A DNA stretch of 64,000 bases. Source: CAWKAO01 sp963847665 (GTDB lineage: Bacteria > Actinomycetota > Humimicrobiia > Humimicrobiales > Humimicrobiaceae). The position numbers and the translations under genes are program-made. Positions 8,923 through 17,123 of the stretch are shown here, piece by piece (position 1 is the stretch's first letter; each line of letters begins with the position of its first letter). A model generated the notes under the pieces. It was not told the DNA's origin. It saw only the letters and a program-made list of their open reading frames with translations, and did not search any database. The stretch is from assembly GCA_963847665.1 (NCBI GenBank), contig CAWKAO010000003.1, positions 372,001-436,000 of the forward strand, written 5' to 3'.

Positions 8923-10118
8923 ACTTCTTTTAATGGCTTGCCCTGTGACTTTGCAAGTCTCATGCATGATTCATATTCAGGTGATGCTGTTACTGCCTTG
9001 CCGCCAAGTAAACCTATCTTTACTTCCACCTCACCATACGGTAGAGTTACTTTTTTTATTTCCCTATCAAGTACAGCCCTGGAGATCTCCTGGAACCTTA
9101 TACCGAGCGTGGAGCTCTCCCTGAATATCAATTCTGTCAATTCTTTAACTTTTTCAACACTGCAAAGTAGGGTTAACTTATAAGCCGGACGGTTTTTTTT
9201 CATATAGATCGGTTCAAACCATATATCGGTTGCACCTTTTGTTGTTAGCCGCTCCATCAGGTAACCCATCATTTCAGGGGTGTCGTCATCGATATTTGTT
9301 GAAAGTTCTATTACTTTAGTGCCGGGATCCAGAAAAATATTTTTTTTCTCCGGTGAACTGTATTTTTCTTCTGAAGATTTTTTCCCGAGTATCAATCTTA
9401 AAATATTTGGAGGTCCCTTTTTAGCAGACTTACTGCTGCTGCCAGCACCGTGCCCGACTGCTTCTACTTCCATACCAGGAAAATCACAAAATTTTTGTGT
9501 AAATGCCTTTACGATGGCTGCCCCGGTCGGTGTCGTGACCTCAAAATCATATCCACCACCATAAACGGGTATGCCTTTCAGTATAAAAAGTGTCGCTGGT
9601 GCCGGAACAGGGATAATGCCATGCATCGAATTTGTCTTTCCTTTGCCGAGGGGTACCCTGCTGCAGAATACTTTTTCGATTTTTAATGCACTTATTGCCA
9701 GTGCAGTGGCGACTATATCGATTATTGAATCTACTGCTCCGACTTCATGAAAGTGGACTTCTTCAACAGGCCTGCCGTGTACAACGGATTCTGCTTCAGC
9801 AATGATCCCGAATATTTTTAAGCTTAAATCTTTGACTTCTTTATCAAGGCTGCTGCTTCCTATCATTTCCTTGATATCTGTATATCTTCTCATGGGTTGA
9901 CCTGACTCGACAGAGACAGTGAACCTTGTTGCAGATATACCTCCCATCTTTTCTTTTACAACATCGATACCATACCCCGACAAATGGATTTTTTTTAGTC
10001 CTTTAAGAATAAAAGTTTTATCTACGCCTTTAATGCCAAGATCCAGGAGCGCAGCTGCAGTCATGTCCCCGCTTATTCCTGAGAAACAATCAATATATAA
10101 TATTTTTTTCTGTTCCAT
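8886..10118 (-). CDS. larC: nickel pincer cofactor biosynthesis protein LarC
   Basis: 410 residues, full length and in one frame. LarC inserts nickel into the thiolated pyridinium cofactor of lactate racemase-type enzymes using CTP. Start motif: YIDCFSGISGDMTAAALLDLG, followed by VHFHEVGAVDSIIDIV and the C-terminal domain with TNIDDDTPE and FMKKNRPAYKL-like segments (YMKKNRPAYKL). In Lactobacillus plantarum LarC needs a programmed frameshift; here the two halves are fused. Divergent from larE with 109 bases between. Confidence 0.92.
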   Translation of the reverse strand: MEQKKILYIDCFSGISGDMTAAALLDLGIKGVDKTFILKGLKKIHLSGYGIDVVKEKMGGISATRFTVSVESGQPMRRYTDIKEMIGSSSLDKEVKDLSLKIFGIIAEAESVVHGRPVEEVHFHEVGAVDSIIDIVATALAISALKIEKVFCSRVPLGKGKTNSMHGIIPVPAPATLFILKGIPVYGGGYDFEVTTPTGAAIVKAFTQKFCDFPGMEVEAVGHGAGSSSKSAKKGPPNILRLILGKKSSEEKYSSPEKKNIFLDPGTKVIELSTNIDDDTPEMMGYLMERLTTKGATDIWFEPIYMKKNRPAYKLTLLCSVEKVKELTELIFRESSTLGIRFQEISRAVLDREIKKVTLPYGEVEVKIGLLGGKAVTASPEYESCMRLAKSQGKPLKEVYRDAIFFLSRR

Positions 10119-10227
10119 CTTAAAATACTTTGTTCTTATTTTTCAGATACTTTATTCTATAGGATTTTTGTAATATAGTCAGCATTATATCTTAGGGATA
10201 AATGCATTATATCAAAAGGTTAAATAA

Positions 10228-11037
10228 ATGGCGGCTCTGGAAAAAAAGATAGAAGAACTGAAAAAAAGACTGAAAATTATGGGTAGGGTGGCAATTGCCT
10301 ATTCCGGCGGGATAGACAGCACACTTTTATTGAAGATCGCTTCAGATACAGTAGGGTGGCAAAATGTCCTTGCTATTACAGCCAATACTGAATTTATTTC
10401 TTCACATGAATATAAAAACTCTCGGATCAACCTGGAAAATATTAGATGTGAAGCTGTGGTAATAAAAAGTAAAGTCCTGGAAAAATGTGATGAGATCAGT
10501 AAAAATCCGGTGAACAGATGTTATCTTTGCAAAAAACATATTTTTAGCAGGATCATCGATAACGCAAAAAACAAAGGTTTTGATAAGGTTCTTGATGGCA
10601 CCAATTTTGACGATATCTCCAGAGGTGTGAGACCCGGTATCAAGGCTTTATCGGAATTAGGAGTCATCAGCCCTTTAGCAGACCTAAAAATATCAAAAAA
10701 AGAGATAAGGGAATGGGCGAAAAAAATCGGCCTTTCAAACTGGTACAGCCCGTCCTCGTCCTGCCTTGCTACAAGAATACCCTATGGTACAGCGTTGACA
10801 AATGAACTTCTTGGTTCTGTCGAAAAAGCTGAAGACGTTTTAAGGGAATGCGGTTTCGACGGTTCGAGAGTCAGAGCACATGGAAAGATCGCACGCATAG
10901 AATTAAAAGAAGAAGATCTTTTAAAGGTCTTTCTACCTGAAAATAAAAAGAAAATAATAGACAGCCTGAAAAAAATCGGGTTTTTATATATTACAATCGA
11001 CCTGGAAGGCTTTAGAAGCGGCAGTATGGATATATGA
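10228..11037 (+). CDS. larE: ATP-dependent sacrificial sulfur transferase LarE
   Basis: 269 residues. A PP-loop ATPase (SGGIDS at 26-31) that adenylates the pyridinium carboxylate and supplies sulfur for the nickel pincer cofactor. C98 and C101 in RCYLC together with C179 in SSSCLATR give three cysteines, the set expected for LarE types that use an iron-sulfur cluster instead of sacrificing one cysteine. Faces larC across a short divergent region. Neither larB nor a lactate racemase (larA) is in the window. Confidence 0.92.
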   Translation: MAALEKKIEELKKRLKIMGRVAIAYSGGIDSTLLLKIASDTVGWQNVLAITANTEFISSHEYKNSRINLENIRCEAVVIKSKVLEKCDEISKNPVNRCYLCKKHIFSRIIDNAKNKGFDKVLDGTNFDDISRGVRPGIKALSELGVISPLADLKISKKEIREWAKKIGLSNWYSPSSSCLATRIPYGTALTNELLGSVEKAEDVLRECGFDGSRVRAHGKIARIELKEEDLLKVFLPENKKKIIDSLKKIGFLYITIDLEGFRSGSMDI

Positions 11038-11052
11038 GCTGATTTATAACCA

Positions 11053-11712
11053 TTAATACCCCAATTTCTTTATCAAAGACTGAGGATTGTCTTCTAATAT
11101 TTTTTTGATCTCTTCTGGCGGAACACCCGCTGCCAATGCTATTTTTTCCTGGACTCCCGGCTTGTAAAGATCCTTATGGCTGTGGGCGTCAGTATTGACC
11201 AATAATTTTGCACCTGATGCAGCCGCCGTTTTTGCTACCAGGCCATTTGCAAGACTATGGCCGGACCTGCGCGTGATCTCAAGGTAAATATCGTTTTTGG
11301 CTGCTGTTCTTGCCTCTTCAGGCGTTAAAAGCCCGGGGTGGGCAAGCAGATCGACATATTTTGAGTTTACTGCATACCAGTTTGTTCCCGGCTCTACTTT
11401 TTCTACCGGGCTTTCCCCATGCACGACAACTATTTTTGCTCCCTTTTCCTTTGCATATTTTGCCATCTCATCGATACTTTTTGCCGGTATATTAGTAAGC
11501 TCTACTCCAGGAATAGCCCTGATATCCCAGTACTGCTCGGCGAGCTCACAGTCTTTTGTCACACTGGTGATGAGTTCGTCTATATTACTGTAGCTTGCGT
11601 GATCTGTCACAGCAATATAACCGTAACCTGCTTCAGAAGCATATCTTATAAGTTCAATAGGGCTGTTTGTGCCATCTGAAAAAAAAGTATGTGTATGAAA
11701 ATCATTGATCAT
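11053..11712 (-). CDS. PHP domain phosphoesterase
   Basis: 219 residues. All PHP metal motifs are present: DFHTHTFFSDG at the start, AVTDHA, GVELT, VHGE, LLAHPG and NTDAHS near the end. Proteins of this size and pattern act as histidinol-phosphatases or as nucleotide/oligonucleotide phosphoesterases; the particular substrate is unknown. Convergent with larE. Confidence 0.85.
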   Translation of the reverse strand: MINDFHTHTFFSDGTNSPIELIRYASEAGYGYIAVTDHASYSNIDELITSVTKDCELAEQYWDIRAIPGVELTNIPAKSIDEMAKYAKEKGAKIVVVHGESPVEKVEPGTNWYAVNSKYVDLLAHPGLLTPEEARTAAKNDIYLEITRRSGHSLANGLVAKTAAASGAKLLVNTDAHSHKDLYKPGVQEKIALAAGVPPEEIKKILEDNPQSLIKKLGY

Positions 11713-11826
11713 AAAAAGTTCCTTTCAGGTAAAATCCGTCTGTTCTTTTGACCTTCCTCAGTAATTTTATCAACTCAAAAAATAAAAGACTATAAAAATA
11801 TCATCACACTATTTATAATTCTTTTA

Positions 11827-12519
11827 ATGGTGGAATGGATTTTACGAGCTGTATATATTGTAGGTGGTAGCGTCTGTCATCAACTTCCCGAACGAAGTTT
11901 TAGCGCAGGCGATTTTTCTATGCCGTTATGCGCCCGTTGTGAGGGTATTTATCTTGGATTTTTTATTGCGGCAATAATTCTTTTCATCATGTTCAGGAAA
12001 AGGGAAAGCGACCTTCCGCCTGTATATATAGTCGTTATACTCTGCCTTTTTATTTTATCCACTGTACTGGACGGCTCCCTTTCCTACCTTGGAGTATTCA
12101 GTACAAATAATTTTTCAAGATTCATAACCGGATACCTTTCCGGTGCAGCAGCAATGACAATAGTCTATCCAATATTCAATTTTCAATATTTTAAAAATTC
12201 CAGCTCCTTAAAGATATTTACAGGACCCCTGATGTTTGTTGTCTTTTTGTTGATAAATGCAGTGGTTATTACGCTGGGCCTGCTGGACATAGGTTCCATC
12301 GATTACTTTTTCTTTTTTTTCAGCCCTTTTGCAGTTTTTTTTACCTTCTATTTTGTCAATCTCATCATGTTATTATTTATCCCATATTTTGCTAAAAGAT
12401 CTAACAGGCTCTTCAGAAAATATCTTTTATGGCCCTCCCTTTTAGCCGTATTGCTGGCTTTGATTGAACTATTTATCTCTTACAGGTTTCACCTGCTGAT
12501 GATCAGATTGACAGCCTGA
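11827..12519 (+). CDS. DUF2085 membrane protein
   Basis: 230 residues. The conserved DUF2085 signature appears near the N-terminus: VCHQLPERSFS followed by PLCARCEGIYLG, then about six membrane helices. The Cys-His and CxxC residues suggest metal or redox function at the membrane surface, but no function is known. A TATAAT at 11814-11819 ends 7 bases before the ATG and there is no ribosome binding site, so the message may be leaderless. Confidence 0.85.
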   Translation: MVEWILRAVYIVGGSVCHQLPERSFSAGDFSMPLCARCEGIYLGFFIAAIILFIMFRKRESDLPPVYIVVILCLFILSTVLDGSLSYLGVFSTNNFSRFITGYLSGAAAMTIVYPIFNFQYFKNSSSLKIFTGPLMFVVFLLINAVVITLGLLDIGSIDYFFFFFSPFAVFFTFYFVNLIMLLFIPYFAKRSNRLFRKYLLWPSLLAVLLALIELFISYRFHLLMIRLTA

Positions 12520-12563
12520 AAAATAGGTGTTAGCTTTATCACTTTGAAAGATTATATAATGTC

Positions 12564-13727
12564 ATGGAAAAACAACAAAAATATATTTATTTCGATCATG
12601 CTGCAACGACTCCCGTCTTTCCTGAGGTTGCAGAAGTAGTAAACGATTGTTTTTTAAAAAATTTTGGCAATGCTTCAGAACCACATATGCCGGGCAGAAA
12701 GGCTAAGGAGCTCCTTGAGAATTCCAGGCAGGTCATTGCCGAGAGTATCTGCGCCCTTCCTTCAGAGGTGGTGTTCACTTCCGGCGGAACAGAAAGTGAT
12801 AATATAGCAATATCTGGCGTCGTAGAAGCCAACAAAAAAAAGGGTGACCATATTATATCTTCTAAGATCGAACACCCTGCAGTTATGATGCCACTAAAAA
12901 TTTTGGAAAGAAGAGGTTTTAAGGTCACCTATCTCCCGGTGGACAAGTATGGGATGATCGATCCTTACGATGTAAAAGAAGCGATCACAGATAAGACAAT
13001 ACTGGTTTCTGTAATGCATGCAAATAATATTTTTGGGACCATTCAACCATTAGAAGAGATCGGCAGGATCTTAAAGCAAAAAGGGATAATATTTCATACA
13101 GATGCCGTACAGAGTTTTGCTAATATAAAGACTTCTGTCGATGATCTGGGTGTGGACCTTCTTTCGATCTCCGGCCACAAGATATATGGACCAAAAGGAA
13201 TAGGGGCTCTTTATGTCAGAAAAAAGACTCGTTTTTTCCCGCTTTTTTTTGGCGGGAGCCAGGAAAATGGTAGAAGGCCCGGTACAGAGAACATCCCAGG
13301 GATCGCAGCCCTTGCAAGGGCTGCAGAAATAAATTGCAGGATGCTGGAAGATAAAATAAAAAAGCTTACAAGTATGCGGGAATATTTAATAAAGGGTGTC
13401 ATGGAGAGAATCGAAGGGGTCAGGCTAAACGGTCACCCCAGCAGGCGCTTGCCCGGAAATTGTAATTTTTCATTTGAACACGTTGAAGGAGAAGCTATGG
13501 TCCTGAGACTGGACAGGGCCGGATTCGCAGTTTCAAGCGGTTCTGCGTGTTCTTCAGGCTCAAGCAAACCTTCCGGTCCGCTTGTAGCTATGGGACTTTC
13601 AAACCAGGAAGCATATGGTTCGCTTAGGATCACCCTTGGATTTGAAAATACTTATGAGGAAATAGACTATTTTATATATATACTTGAAGGAGTCATAAGG
13701 GACCTGAGAGCCATATCCCCTCTTTAA
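12564..13727 (+). CDS. cysteine desulfurase (NifS/IscS family)
   Basis: 387 residues. A PLP enzyme that takes sulfur from cysteine for Fe-S cluster or thiolation pathways. Lys206 in SGHKIYGPKG binds PLP; Cys329 in GSACSSGSSKPS carries the persulfide. The short loop after the cysteine fits the IscS/NifS group. It is followed by a SufT-like gene and precedes NAD synthetase. No IscU lies in the window. Confidence 0.92.
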   Translation: MEKQQKYIYFDHAATTPVFPEVAEVVNDCFLKNFGNASEPHMPGRKAKELLENSRQVIAESICALPSEVVFTSGGTESDNIAISGVVEANKKKGDHIISSKIEHPAVMMPLKILERRGFKVTYLPVDKYGMIDPYDVKEAITDKTILVSVMHANNIFGTIQPLEEIGRILKQKGIIFHTDAVQSFANIKTSVDDLGVDLLSISGHKIYGPKGIGALYVRKKTRFFPLFFGGSQENGRRPGTENIPGIAALARAAEINCRMLEDKIKKLTSMREYLIKGVMERIEGVRLNGHPSRRLPGNCNFSFEHVEGEAMVLRLDRAGFAVSSGSACSSGSSKPSGPLVAMGLSNQEAYGSLRITLGFENTYEEIDYFIYILEGVIRDLRAISPL

Positions 13728-13842
13728 GGTAAAAAAGATAAAAAGCGATATATCAGGTAGAGAATAGTAAATTAGCTCTTTTCTGTTATTATTTAAATGT
13801 TAAAATCTAATAAAGTGTTTCATATATTATAACGGAGGTAAA

Positions 13843-14157
13843 ATGGAACAGTTGACAAAAGAAGATGTACTAAATGCTCTTTCTGAAGTATATGACCCGG
13901 AAATCCCCATAAATATTGTTGATATGGGTTTGATATATAAAGTAGAAGTGGACAAGGAAAATAATATTGATATGGATATGACTATGACCACAAGAGGCTG
14001 TCCGATGCATTCATTTATCACTCAGCAGGCACAGCAAAGACTGGAGAAGATCAATGGTGTAGGGGAGGTCAAAGTCAATCTTGTATGGGACCCTCCATGG
14101 ACCCCGGAAAAAATATCAAAAGAAATAAGGGAAAAACTTATAAAAGATAGCGAATAG
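13843..14157 (+). CDS. SufT-like MIP18 (DUF59) protein
   Basis: 104 residues, a single DUF59 domain: EVYDPEIPINIVDMGLIYKV and TRGCPMHSF with the conserved cysteine, ending in VNLVWDPPWTP. Single-domain proteins of this kind (SufT) help mature Fe-S proteins, in keeping with the cysteine desulfurase upstream. A good ribosome site (GGAGG) lies at 13833-13838. Confidence 0.88.
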   Translation: MEQLTKEDVLNALSEVYDPEIPINIVDMGLIYKVEVDKENNIDMDMTMTTRGCPMHSFITQQAQQRLEKINGVGEVKVNLVWDPPWTPEKISKEIREKLIKDSE

Positions 14158-14220
14158 CTCATATTGAATAGCTAATATTTTAGATAGATATTTAATAATA
14201 AATAATTTTCAGGGGGAAAG

Positions 14221-15969
14221 ATCGAACCTCTAAGGTTATATTGTGCTCAGCTTGACCCAACAGTCGGGGATTTTAAGGGTAACTATATAAAGATAAAAGA
14301 GCATATAGAGCGCGCAAAAGTGAATGATGCAGACATAATCGTTTTTCCTGAGCTTGTGATAACTGGCTACCCGCCGGAGGACCTTTTATTAAAACCTGCA
14401 TTTATTGAAGCGAATCTGAAATATCTTGAAAAGATCAGAAACATTTCAGAAAACATCGTTGCTGTTGTCGGGTTTGTGAACAAGGACCCTGAAATATATA
14501 ATTCTGCTGCAATTCTAAATAACAGGAAGACCGTTTCTGTATACAACAAACAATTCCTGCCCAACTATTCCGTTTTTGATGAGGAAAGATATTTTCAAAA
14601 GGGATCAAGTGAGGGGATCTACAGATTCGGTAAAATACTTTTTGGCATAAATATCTGTGAGGATATCTACTATTCTTCAGGTCCGGCACAGATGCAGGCT
14701 ATTACAGGTGGCGCAAGCCTGATCATAAACATCTCTGCATCTCCATATCATATCGGGAAAATAGAAGAAAGAGAAAAGATCCTTTTTGCAAGAGCTGTTG
14801 ATAACAGGGTGAATATTCTTTATGTTAATCTTGTGGGTGGCCAGGATGAGCTTGTGTTTGATGGCAATAGCCTTTTGATAAGCGAAAAAGGTGAAATATT
14901 ATACAGGGCAAAACCCTTTGAGGAAGACTTCTTTATTTATGATCTCGATACCAGCGAGCTGGACTCCATAAGGATGCAGGATTCAAAATATAAAAAACAG
15001 CGGGACAGGATGAAGCAGGGTAAAATAGCTGTTGATGCCATAAATATTAAAACCGTTAAAAAAAATAAAAGAAATACCGGATTTACAAGTACAATAGATC
15101 ATTACAAAATAAATATATCCTGCACCGAGGAAGAGATATTTAACGCTCTTGTCCTCGGGACAAGGGACTACGTAAATAAAAATGGGTTTAAAAAAGTCGT
15201 TATAGGTTTAAGTGGAGGAGTTGATTCTGCTCTTACTGCTGTCATTGCCTGTTTTGCTTTGGGAAAAGAAAATGTGACAGGTGTGATGATGCCCTCGATG
15301 TATTCTTCCCCTGGAAGTATATCTGATACACAGGCTCTGGCTGTAAACTTGAATATAGATATAATAAAAATAAGTATCGAAGATATTTATAAGATCTATC
15401 TTAAAGATCTAAAAGATCTCTTCACCACAGAAGATATCAATACAACAAAGGAAAATCTTCAGGCAAGGATCAGGGGCAATATTCTTATGAGCCTTTCCAA
15501 TGAACACAACTGGCTTGTACTTGCAACCGGAAATAAAAGTGAAGTCAGCGTTGGCTATTCCACTTTATATGGAGATATGGTGGGTGGTTTTTCTCCTATC
15601 AAAGATATATATAAGACTATGGTTTATCGTATCTGTGCTTTCATTAATAAAAAATATAAAAATATCATACCGGATAGAATAATTCAAAAAGCCCCTTCAG
15701 CAGAACTGCGACCGGACCAGACAGATCAGGATAAGTTGCCTCCATATCCGGTCCTTGATGCAATACTGGAGGCCTATATAGAAAATGAAAAGGACTATAT
15801 GGATATTGTAAAAAACGGTTTTCCGTTAAAAACTGTAAGTGAAGTTATAAATATGGTCGATTTTAATGAATATAAAAGAAGACAGGGCGCACCTGGCATA
15901 AAAATCACGGCAAGAGCTTTCGGCAGGGACCGGAGATACCCAATAACAAATAAATTCCGGGTAGATTGA
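14221..15969 (+). CDS. nadE: glutamine-dependent NAD+ synthetase, unusual start codon
   Basis: About 583 residues when read from 14221. An N-terminal nitrilase-type glutaminase domain (catalytic Glu in FPELVITGYPPEDL, Lys in KQFLPNY, Cys in GINICEDIYY) feeds ammonia to a C-terminal synthetase with PP-loop GLSGGVDSA and signature KSEVSVGYSTLYGDM. The family normally begins with a segment like LAQLDPTVGD; that segment is encoded here from 14221, but no ATG, GTG or TTG occurs in frame between the stop at 14203 and the GTG at 14320. AGGGGG sits 5 bases before an ATC at 14221. The annotated start is thus an ATC codon, or a point change from ATG. Confidence 0.88.
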   Translation: MEPLRLYCAQLDPTVGDFKGNYIKIKEHIERAKVNDADIIVFPELVITGYPPEDLLLKPAFIEANLKYLEKIRNISENIVAVVGFVNKDPEIYNSAAILNNRKTVSVYNKQFLPNYSVFDEERYFQKGSSEGIYRFGKILFGINICEDIYYSSGPAQMQAITGGASLIINISASPYHIGKIEEREKILFARAVDNRVNILYVNLVGGQDELVFDGNSLLISEKGEILYRAKPFEEDFFIYDLDTSELDSIRMQDSKYKKQRDRMKQGKIAVDAINIKTVKKNKRNTGFTSTIDHYKINISCTEEEIFNALVLGTRDYVNKNGFKKVVIGLSGGVDSALTAVIACFALGKENVTGVMMPSMYSSPGSISDTQALAVNLNIDIIKISIEDIYKIYLKDLKDLFTTEDINTTKENLQARIRGNILMSLSNEHNWLVLATGNKSEVSVGYSTLYGDMVGGFSPIKDIYKTMVYRICAFINKKYKNIIPDRIIQKAPSAELRPDQTDQDKLPPYPVLDAILEAYIENEKDYMDIVKNGFPLKTVSEVINMVDFNEYKRRQGAPGIKITARAFGRDRRYPITNKFRVD

Positions 15970-15974
15970 ACCGG

Positions 15975-16136
15975 TCAGGAAAATCTATAAAGAGCAAATA
16001 TCAAATATCCTGAAAATGCTATAGATAGAATTGCAAATACTGGCATCTCCACATGATTTAATGTTCCATACCTTGCAGCCTTTAATCCAAAATAGGCAAG
16101 AACCGCCAAGAAAACAAATAATATTATTATATACAT
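15975..16136 (-). CDS. 53-residue membrane protein
   Basis: A short leftward gene with an excellent ribosome site (GGAGGT at 16143-16148, six bases before the ATG). The product MYIIILFVFLAVLAYFGLKA... has two membrane helices separated by a short loop (ARYGTLNHVEMP) and ends in YRFS. No known family is recognised. It is convergent with nadE and divergent from the GlnR-like gene. Confidence 0.65.
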   Translation of the reverse strand: MYIIILFVFLAVLAYFGLKAARYGTLNHVEMPVFAILSIAFSGYLIFALYRFS

Positions 16137-16282
16137 TTAATTACCTCCGATTTAAGATATTTTGCAAATATATTCTTAATGTAATAGATTTATCCTGTTC
16201 AAACAAATTTTCAGACAAAATTTTCTTTTTTTTAAGATATATTTAAATTATAAAAAATTAATAGTCAAAAAAAAATAAAAAA

Positions 16283-16963
16283 ATGAAAAAGATAATATTA
16301 TTTTCGCAAAATGATAAAAATATTTCCACTATTAATATGAAGCTTTCCGATTCCGGTTTTGAAATAGTCCCCTGCTCCCATTTTGAAATGATAAGTTCGG
16401 GTTTTGATAATTATGAAATGGCTATAATAGATATCTGCGGTCATGATGTAAAAGAAGGATCATTTCTGGAAGACGTACTGAAAAAACTTACAAATCAAAG
16501 TATCCCAAAATTGATCATAATAGAAAATGAGCAGAAAGACATAACCTCTTTTTTAAAATATATCGGCATGAAGGTAGATGAGATCATTTTTTGCGGACAA
16601 CTGGATCTTGAGCTTGTATTGAGGATAGATTTTTTATTCATGAAAATCGGGAAAATGGACCCTGAAAAAAAATTTATATCTGTCAGAGACCTTGTATTGA
16701 ACCTTGAAAAATATGAACTTAAAGTAATGGATAATATAGTGGAACTTACATTTAAAGAGTATGAGTTATTAAAAATATTACTTGAGAACCCAAATAAGGT
16801 TTTCTCCAGGACCAAGCTTTTATCTATAGTATGGGGATATGATTTTTTTGGTGGTTCCAGGACCGTAGATGTACACATGAGAAGGCTACGGACAAAACTT
16901 GAGCCTCCGTATAGTGATATGCTTAAAACAGTGCGAAATGTCGGATACATGTTCTCGCCATAG
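16283..16963 (+). CDS. GlnR-like OmpR-family orphan response regulator
   Basis: 226 residues. The C-terminal winged helix is clear (LTFKEYELLKILLENPNKVFSR to SRTVDVHMRRLRTKLE and TVRNVGYMF). The receiver domain is degenerate: it keeps an aspartate in AIIDICG, but the acidic pair at the start and the lysine after the fourth strand are not visible. No histidine kinase is adjacent and glnA follows directly. This matches the build of actinobacterial GlnR, which regulates nitrogen genes without phosphorylation by a partner kinase. The link is inferred from architecture and neighbourhood. Confidence 0.75.
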   Translation: MKKIILFSQNDKNISTINMKLSDSGFEIVPCSHFEMISSGFDNYEMAIIDICGHDVKEGSFLEDVLKKLTNQSIPKLIIIENEQKDITSFLKYIGMKVDEIIFCGQLDLELVLRIDFLFMKIGKMDPEKKFISVRDLVLNLEKYELKVMDNIVELTFKEYELLKILLENPNKVFSRTKLLSIVWGYDFFGGSRTVDVHMRRLRTKLEPPYSDMLKTVRNVGYMFSP

Positions 16964-17002
16964 GGCTAAAAATTAGACCTGTCATTATAAACTATCGTCA
17001 TA

Positions 17003-17046
17003 TTTAACATGGATTTAACATGGATGTAACTTAGATTTAATGAATT
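17003..17046 (+). promoter_or_regulatory. four 11-bp direct repeats upstream of glnA, likely regulator box
   Basis: Tandem units at 17003, 17014, 17025 and 17036: TTTAACATGGA, TTTAACATGGA, TGTAACTTAGA, TTTAATGAATT. The 11-bp period with a TAAC core is what OmpR-family dimers bind (PhoB and GlnR boxes have the same period). A -10-like TATGAT follows at 17047-17052, so the array covers the -35 region of a presumed glnA promoter. Confidence 0.65.
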
Positions 17047-17123
17047 TATGATATACATACCAGACAATATATTTTGAATTATTTAATAAGATCAATAAGA
17101 ACAAATAAAAGGAGAGTGAAATA

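Noticed and set aside
14320..14322. GTG at 14320 as the nadE start
   Set aside because: It would delete the conserved first strand of the glutaminase domain, which is encoded in frame upstream.
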